A DNA stretch of 64,000 bases, from assembly GCA_002633005.1 (NCBI GenBank), contig NMRA01000363.1:52377-116376 (forward strand), given 5' to 3'. Below, in pieces: positions 57,201-64,000 of the stretch. Source of the DNA: Phoronis australis (Eukaryota; Phoronida; Phoronidae). The translations under genes and the position numbers were made by a program. Under the pieces are notes generated by a model. The model did no database searches. It was not told where the DNA came from and saw nothing but the letters and a program-made list of their open reading frames with translations. The number at the start of each line of letters is the position of its first letter. Within the stretch, counting starts at the first letter, position 1.

Positions 57201-60177
57201 CTAGCAGGTGACACTACCCAAGGCAACTCCTGTTACCACGGCAACAATCGTTAAAGTGTGTGGAAAATGTCTTTCTCCATGGTTACAGTGATCGCTGCTA
57301 CAGTAACAAGTCTCGCTCTTCAATCCACTCTTCTCCTTTTCATAACAGCCTGGCTCCATGTCTTGTCTAGCACAGGATCTGTCAGCTTTCTTACTGTCTG
57401 CAAGGGAAGACATCTTGTTGATATAACTGTGTTTTTTTAAAAACGCAGTTATAGACGATAGAATTAAAATTCTACCGTCACTGTCATCAGGGCCGGATCC
57501 AGGTGAGCGGAGCCAGGGCAGAGTATTAGCCAGGATTTTGTACGTCAGACATTTCCACCCCCAAATTGCCAAATTGAATCTGGCCCCCTTGGCCCCCCTC
57601 TAAATCCGTCACTGGTCATTTCCTCAGCCTTAGATTAAGCAAATACTTGGACCCCATTTTGTTCATCCAAGACGTTTGCCATGTTTTGGCAGTAAGAAAT
57701 CTTTGTTTATTATGGAGCGTAGAAATTGAATTATATCCCATAAATCAACATTTCGTTGACCAATCAGTGGCTGCCATCTTTCTGGTTTACTTTTTTGTAT
57801 GGAAATGAATCTCAAAGCAGGTACTATTCTCAATGTGGAAATCGACAGAACGCGAAAACAACCGCAAAACATTGCGTATGTCAACTTACCAAAAAAATGT
57901 CCCCACTTCAGTGAAGCGACTATTTTGGTGCAATATTGGCCGTCCCCACACTCCACTGCGTTATGCTCTGACGTCACGAACGGCTCTTTGCACCGAGTAC
58001 AATTGTAGCACTTGACACTACGGACACCTGTAGGCAGACGTCATGATAACCTTGGTAAAAACAGCATAACAATCAACAATCGAAAAACAGGGTCAATAAT
58101 TGCGAAGATGACATCCCTCACATACTTATTATAGTGATTGCATCATGGCAAAGAGGCGACGAGAGGAAACTGAAGGCGGAACAAATTAAGGGCATATCTG
58201 TCAAAAGTCGATCTCAGTCATCACCAACGAGCCATGTTTATATCATTTGTCATTACCGTGTTATCCACTTTGGCGATAAATCTACGCAGATTTAATACTT
58301 TATTCAGGTTTATTGTGTAAAACGGTCTAACACCCTAAGAGTCAAGTAGAATATTAAAGAAATCAACACATGATTATTTGCTGCTATAAGACCGTTTTCC
58401 AAGAAAAATAAAATTGATTTAAACTCCACTTTAAGTCAAGATGTTCTTTACTAAAACTGGTTGCGACTTTGGCTTAGAAGTTGCAGTTTGCTGTCATTTG
58501 AGACCACGCTCAGTGCAATGTGTTGACTTGTCATTGCGGTCTCCAGCGATAAAGATCTGCCAATTGTTTCCAAGCTAACAAACTCTTTTCCCAGTAGAGC
58601 TTGGGGTTAGTTGAATTATACTTCGTAGCGGCAATTAAATCCCTTCAAAATTAAATATTCTTCTCTTGAACATATAGTAATTACAGGTGATCTGGTACAC
58701 GTTGTACTGATCAGGTGGGCCCATTGCACTGATCACCGGGAATCATTTTTATGCTGTTTTACTAAAAATAGAAACCCGGATCTGAGAAGCTAGAAACCTG
58801 ACTCAAAGGTCTGACGTGGTGTCCCATTGAGATTCGAACCCACGACCTTGAACAAAGGAAGCAGACACTGCCTCGTCTCAAAACGTGGTTTCATAGCATC
58901 ATTAAAAAACCACCATAGAAACTGACTCGCTACTGATAAAGAGACGTGCAGTACACAAAAAATTCAACTATTACTTTCTCACAGTTCTCCCTGCAGTACG
59001 CCGTTCTTGCTGTTTGTAAGCATGCGATAAAACGCAACGTGGTGAATCAAATAAATAATTGAAAAGAGGCTGGTGTATTGAAAATTCTCATTATTACAGT
59101 TATTGTTTAACTATTGATGATGTTGGTTAGGTTATCATTAAAAGTTGACATTAAAAACGTCGACATTTTGGTGTTTGCTGGTCGGCATTCCGATTTATAA
59201 CTGACTCATGCAGATCGACTGTGTCGTGACTTAGTACGTATTTGTGATTGTGAATGTGATTACTATAAAACGCAGTAGAATGTAGTAGTTCGTCAAAAAG
59301 TAACCCAGTCCTGTCAATAATAGTTCCTAGTGTTTAATACGTATTAATCTCTCGTTCTCACCCGCGCCTTATTAGTCATATCAATTATACCGCCCATGCC
59401 GCTGTCGTCGTGTCGTCAAACGGTACCGGTGTGACAATCGATAAATACGCTTGAGATAGTGCGGATACAAGTGACAATTATATTGCGTATACTGTGTCGT
59501 CCGTCAATATCGTTATGTATTTACCGGCATACGTCGGTCCGCCTGTCTATTTGTCCGTCTGTTGCTTCGTTCGCCAGGCTAGTTTTCGACTGCTAGTGAA
59601 CCAAACATTATGGAAGAATATAGCCAAAGCTTTTACCTGTTAGAAAAGGCTTCGGAATAAATCATTGTTTCTATTTGAGGGTTGACCCGAAACGTTTTAC
59701 TATACTGATCTAAAAACAGAGCACTGGTACAAACAAGTTTATCATCGTTAGCAGGTTATTGAGATTGCATGCGCCCGCGTGTATTCTTCTACAAATAATC
59801 AACAACTGGGAAGGGTAGTTTGGAAGTCACCAAAAATTCTTAGCTAAGAAAATAATTTAATTCATAATGCCCGCTTGGTCTATATATTCGTGAAAATGAA
59901 TGTAAACACCACGCCAAAATTATCATATGCTGAACTTCTGTCTTCACCCGTCGGCTTGTAAATTTAAAGTGAGTGAAATTCAAACAGCTTTTAAAGATAG
60001 AAAATGCCTACATGTATGTGACGTTGAAACTAGTCCTAATGACCATTATAGTTCAGGAACCAACGACGAGACTAGTTCCCATTTTTTGATCTCAGAATTA
60101 AATTCACCTGTCCACATGTACATACCTGGTACAAACTGCACCACGAAGAGGAGAATTATTACATGACATGGGTGCAT
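57201..60177 (-). CDS. Ly6/uPAR-type GPI-anchored three-finger protein, 128 residues
   Basis: Three minus-strand exons, 60177-60126, 58027-57890 and 57397-57201, join with phase-1 introns (387 nt), the classic Ly6 gene layout. Exon 1 encodes a signal peptide (MHPCHVIILLFVVQFVPG). The mature part has ten cysteines (24, 27, 30, 44, 50, 72, 81, 94, 96, 101), including KCYNC, GQYC and the diagnostic CYCSSDHCN. It ends in a hydrophobic tail (TLTIVAVVTGVALGSVTC, 111-128) typical of a GPI attachment signal. The product should be a small outer-surface protein held by five disulfides. Members act as receptors, channel modulators or adhesion factors; the specific role is unknown. The exons are each too short to stand out alone; matching phases and the domain grammar support the model. 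Exon 1 is the least certain part. Confidence 0.85.
57488..57614. mobile_element. hAT5-like MITE, copy 2
   Basis: The ends CAGGGCCGGATCCAGG and (complement) CAGTGACGGATTTAGAGG are imperfect inverted repeats with G/C-rich blocks inside. GTCAT flanks both sides (57483-57487 and 57615-57619). It lies in the second intron of the Ly6 gene. Its ends resemble those of 44977-45213. Confidence 0.75.
58680..58880 (-). repeat. Possible tRNA-derived SINE remnant
   Basis: The minus strand contains GTGGGTTCGAATCTCAATGG, close to a tRNA T-arm and RNA polymerase III B box (GGTTCGAATCC). No intact cloverleaf can be folded and the T-stem pairs poorly, so this is not a functional tRNA gene. It lies in the first Ly6 intron. 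Confidence 0.35.
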
Positions 60178-61502
60178 GACGCTCGTCGCCCTTCTCTTCC
60201 CTCACGACCGCCAAAGTGAGCCCGCTATAGTTGTTAGCCGACAGTCGCTGAACCAAAAGGCGTGGTTACAAACGCGAACTGTCAACAATTTCTTGCTCGA
60301 TTTGTGTACATCCTACCCGACAGCTACATTGTGCACTACAAATTTCCCTAAGCACAACTCTATAGAGCAAACATTTGTTGATCGATAGTAAAAGTATTGT
60401 AAGTCTATGCGAGTGAGTGCAGGTTAAGTCAAATCAATGCAATTTTAATTTCTGCCAGATGATGGCGGATGAGAAATCATGTCTTGTCCTCAGAGTAGCC
60501 GTTCACAGCTGCAGAGATGTGATGGTCAGCCGAGAAACATTTTGAGCAATGATAAAATATGGTGAATAAAATAAATCGGGCTCCGTTGAAGAAACTTGCT
60601 TTTGATTTCGATGACTTACAGCTAAAAAAATGGTCTCGCATGTTTGAGTTGCTCAGATGAGAAGTGACATTAGGTCCCTCATGCAAAGAACTGACAGTAC
60701 CTTGTTGCGATGCGCTCGGCGTATTCTGACAGGGCGTGACAAGTAAACTTGTAGAGTATTTTCTCAGCCAGAATTTATCCCTTTGAGAAGCCCCGAAACC
60801 ACACCTATAAATTTGACTCGTAAACAATTTTAGGCCAATTTTTAACAGTTAGTGGTCTCAATCAAAGCTTGCTTGTTGAAAGGACTGGAAGATGGGTTTA
60901 TAGCCGTTACCGATGACAAAAACTTTACAAAACATTACCAAATAATTAACGCCGATTTAAATTTATTGAAAACACAATGTTTTGAGTATCCTCTCTCAAC
61001 ATGACACTGGTGGAAGGTAGTCACTGATATTTGAGTCACGTTTTTGGAAACACGGTGTCAAACAACTGATTTGTTAACGTTTCATTAATTCATTAATCAT
61101 CAAACGAATTTTGGTGTCTAAATATCTGAACGAAAAGTATAGTGGAGTTATGTTCCGCCAGTAAGGCGTAGAAAACGTGAAATAATATTTCCAGTTATAA
61201 AATTGGTCTTGTTCCTTTCTCAACTTAGATGAGATCTCTGTGCTCGGGAACAACTGACATTTCATTAAATTGGCGTGCCCGGTGACCTGAAATTTTATGA
61301 GCTCGGCCATCAGCAATAACCAGCTCTCAGTTCTGAAATCCTCTCTAATTTCACTGAGGAATTTCAACCGAAGGACCAATTCAAGGACTGACAATTTCAC
61401 CATGGTATTTAAGTCGCTCAAGCAAAACTGTTTTTTGACAGAAAAACGGGTTTCAATGTCTCTTTAAAGCTTTCATCACCAGATGTATTGAACTGATAAT
61501 TA
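60178..61502. other. Upstream of the Ly6 gene, no other gene seen
   Basis: The Ly6 promoter should lie just beyond 60177. Two minus-strand open frames (60477-60827 and 61074-61421) have no recognised motifs. Confidence 0.4.
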
Positions 61503-61594
61503 TATAAATTTCTAATAACGTAGAAAATATATCTGAAACTAAATAAGGCGATCCAGATCCTCCCAAGGATACTATTGTTTCATGAAATGAAGAA

Positions 61595-61805
61595 TATAAA
61601 TCGGTAAATAAAACAACAAGAATGGATCAACTGAAATTTGAAATTTTCGGATGTAACAACTTCCTTTATCAACAAAAATAGAAATAAAGTAAAATCAAAC
61701 ACAAAATGACAATTGACATATAAGATATGGTGTAATGAAAATGATACATTTTTACGTAAAAAATTCAATGACATATTTTAAGAAGTTTTTATGTTCAATC
61801 CATGA
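61595..61805 (-). repeat. Inverted left arm of the Penelope-like element
   Basis: Reverse-complement copy of 62421-62632, differing by two substitutions and one base in an A-run. Confidence 0.9.
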
Positions 61806-61842
61806 TTTTTTAGATTTTTACATTTTCTCCAAGAAATTATAG

Positions 61843-62532
61843 GGGGATGAGGAAATAGCCGGGTTTTTCATTAGAGGGGAAATATGCAGCGTAGAAAGAT
61901 GTTTTTTGAAGACGTGGCTAATTCCGTTTAAACATGAATTGAACATAGTTATGAAAGGTATTCTATTAATTAAAAATTATTTAGTTAAAGCTAATATCGA
62001 CAATATACACCAAACTGACAAACCTATTGGCAACACACAATGTAACAAAACTAGTTGTAAAATGTGTAACTTCATCAACGATAGCACTTTTTTCCAGTCT
62101 TCCCAAACCAATGAAAACTTTGAAATAAAACTTTATTCTGATTGCACCACCAACAATATTATTTACATTATAACTTGTAAAAAATGTTCTATCCAATACG
62201 TAGGACAAACTCAACATAATCTACAAACTCGGTTTCGTAATCATAGATTTAACATAATACATAAAAACATTTCTGATACTATAGGTAATCATTTCAATTC
62301 CAAAAACCATAATATTCAAGATCTTTCTGTACAAATAATAGAAAAACTCCAACACCCCAGTACCCCTCACAGACTTAAAAGAGAACAATATTGGATAGAC
62401 AAACTGAATACAATAGAACCTCATGGATTGAACATAAAAAACTTCTTAAAATATGTCATTGAATTTTTTACGCAAAAATGTATCATTTTCATTACACCAT
62501 ATCTTATATGTCAATTGTCATTTTGTGTTTGA
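61843..62532 (+). pseudogene. C-terminal part of Penelope-like polyprotein with GIY-YIG nuclease
   Basis: The frame is open from a TAG near 61840 to the stop at 62530-62532, with no natural start, and codes for the end of the polyprotein. A connector with conserved cysteines (CNKTSCKMC) leads into NNIIYIITCKKC (a GIY-type strand), then QYVGQT (YIG-like), LQTRFRNHR, IGNHFNSKNH and LKREQYWIDKLN. These are the catalytic GIY-YIG blocks with their Arg, His and Glu. In active elements this domain nicks the target for reverse transcription. Here the reverse transcriptase is absent, so the fragment is inactive for self-mobility. Confidence 0.85.
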
Positions 62533-62641
62533 TTTTACTTTATTTCTGTTTTTGTTGATAAAGGAAGTTGTTACATCCGAAAATTTCAAATTTCAGTTGA
62601 TCCATTTTTGTTGTTTTATTTACCGATTTATAAATTTCTAA

Positions 62642-64000
62642 GCAACACAAGAAAACAAATTTAAACATTCAAACGCAAGTACGTCAAATGATACGGGAAG
62701 TAGCCTTTTCGTGCCATTGTAGTTGCCTCACCGCGACAAAACAGGAAACAAATGACGGCCCTTCCATAAGTTTGGAATTAATTGACCGGTACACTCATAG
62801 AAGTATTATCCGTCGCGGATACACTTAAGTCAGAAAATGTTAGATAGAACACCAATATGCGTGGGTGTTGTTCCCGACACTTGAGGAAAATCGAGCGATT
62901 ATAGGCCAAACCGTTCATTACCTTCCGTAATTTTTTAGACGTCAGTGTGGTCCGAGTGACACTTTACCATAACGGCAGCCAGCTCACTTTACATGTTACC
63001 TTTCAGCTCTGTACTTCCCCACAACCAGTTTTTACTCGTCGCTGCGTCGAGTTTGAATTTTGCTGTGACGAGTTTGAAAACCTATGCAATGACGAGGTTG
63101 AAGTTCTGGGAAATAAGTAATTTCTTTAGCAAATTGCGACATTTTGGACTTGGCACGATCTTTCCGAACACGTACTAGTACATGAATTTTGTAATTCCAG
63201 TTGAATTTGAATTTTGTTGTGGAGAACACTTCAAATTTCTGACTTCATAGCCAGTTTTCACGACACAGACTCCAGAAGTGACAAGTTCCAGTCATGGTGG
63301 GACAAATATCTAAACATTGCTCTCCTCCCCTCACTGTACAAGAGGTTACCCCTAACAATGAGAAAACAGTGACGAGTTAATAAACAGGGATCTGCATCAT
63401 GAAAAGCCAGACCCGCAAGACTTGTCATATCATGTTTCCCCGCTCTAAACAACTATTTGTGGAAAATAATTAAATCTCACTTGAGCAACAATTACAGGCT
63501 CTGAGAATAAGCACACAAAACTTAATGACTGAGATAATTTCTATAAACTACTTCTGGGAGTTTTCGCACTCATAAATGTACCTGTCTAAACTTTTCTTCA
63601 TCGACTGTGAAATGAGAGCCTACGACTAAATTTCTGTCTTCAGTCTTTTAGTCACATTTCATGAACTGACCGTGGTGATACAAAAACATAACCAATGAGC
63701 TATATCAATTTATGAACACAACTAAGGACCCCTAGTGAAACAACAGAACATAACTAACAAAGTTTCTTTATTCAGTATACTTTGACAACAGTGGCCCTGT
63801 CGAAACATGATGGACGACACACGGAATTCCGTGTACGGGTATCAATGCGCATGATTGGTCAGAAGTTTATCGATCACATAGACACCACTTGCACAGGCTT
63901 TCAATGCACTGTATTTGTTTGGGCTTAGCCACGGCATCGGGGTTCCCATGATTTTGTTTACTTCGATCACTGCCCGTTTAATATAGCTATTCCAAGTTAA
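62642..64000. other. Intergenic, no gene seen
   Basis: Short open frames only, with no repeat recognised. The window ends here without entering another recognisable gene. Confidence 0.5.

Larger units (their letters stand above)
61503..62641 (+). mobile_element. Penelope-like retroelement, 5'-truncated with inverted arm
   Basis: A GIY-YIG reading frame (about 61843-62532) is followed by a 3' tail, and a nearly identical inverted copy of that tail precedes it: 61595-61805 against 62421-62632, about 211 bases with two substitutions and one indel. A 13-base direct repeat, TATAAATTTCTAA, lies at 61503-61515 and 62629-62641 and could be the target duplication. Inverted partial copies, 5' truncation and variable target duplications are typical of Penelope-like elements. 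The reverse transcriptase is missing. The low divergence of the arms indicates recent insertion. Confidence 0.85.

Noticed and set aside
58811-58880. tRNA gene on the minus strand
   Set aside because: Only a B-box/T-arm-like block is recognisable; the stems do not pair and no anticodon arm can be placed.
61580-61774. Minus-strand 64-codon frame nearly identical to a plus-strand frame at 62453
   Set aside because: Both are the 3' tail of the Penelope-like element read through its inverted arms, not separate genes.
61820-61890. Hammerhead ribozyme in the Penelope-like element (GGATGAGGAAATAGCC)
   Set aside because: The CUGAUGA core and stem II are missing; GATGAG next to GAAA is not enough.
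1-64000. CRISPR arrays, operons or a bacterial defence system
   Set aside because: Spliced animal genes, GPI and SLC22 proteins, and eukaryotic transposons show the DNA is animal; the 30-bp array has no spacers.

Overview
This window is nuclear DNA from an animal, most likely a marine invertebrate bilaterian. Genes are split by GT-AG introns, the DNA is AT-rich, and intergenic and intronic sequence is packed with small inverted-repeat elements. No bacterial-style operons or ribosome binding sites are present. The species cannot be named from sequence alone; an invertebrate deuterostome or a lophotrochozoan would fit.

Five protein-coding genes can be supported. (1) A 435-residue orphan protein lies in one long exon (15688-16995, +). 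(2) A nine-exon SLC22-type organic ion transporter (21597-31302, +) joins with consistent intron phases into 536 residues. (3) EDC3, an mRNA-decapping enhancer (46102-37428, -), has six coding exons, 497 residues, and the LSm, FDF and YjeF-N modules in order. (4) A homologue of human C15orf40 (DUF167/UPF0235; 48665-52721, +) has four exons and 142 residues, and lies head-to-head with EDC3. (5) A Ly6/uPAR-type GPI-anchored three-finger protein (60177-57201, -) has three exons with phase-1 introns and 128 residues; it was assembled from short exons.

Broken genes are also present. An intron-free, frameshifted relic of an ITIH-type (VIT + von Willebrand A) protein lies at about 33361-34570. Two THAP zinc-finger relics lie at 29099 and 55493.

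Mobile DNA dominates the rest. At 1021-2080 there is a miniature LTR retroelement with a nested MITE. At 41298-42605 a TTAA-flanked Kolobok-like element with arms of about 300 bp sits in an EDC3 intron, and both arms carry the start of a THAP reading frame. At 61503-62641 a 5'-truncated Penelope-like element carries a GIY-YIG nuclease end between near-identical inverted arms. Several MITE families occur in two or three copies. Two short elements have CAG...CTG ends and 5-bp target duplications. The last EDC3 intron holds a 30-bp CCAAT-containing minisatellite plus a 328-bp tandem duplication derived from it.

Layout: 1-15.6 kb is repeats without a convincing gene; 15.7-17.1 kb the orphan gene; 21.6-31.3 kb the transporter; 31.5-34.6 kb MITEs and the ITIH relic; 37.4-46.1 kb EDC3; 46.1-48.7 kb the divergent promoter region; 48.7-52.7 kb the C15orf40 homologue; 53-56 kb satellite, MITE and THAP relic; 57.2-60.2 kb the Ly6 gene; 61.5-62.6 kb the Penelope element. 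The genes share no obvious pathway; the EDC3/C15orf40 pair is the only arrangement suggesting shared regulation.
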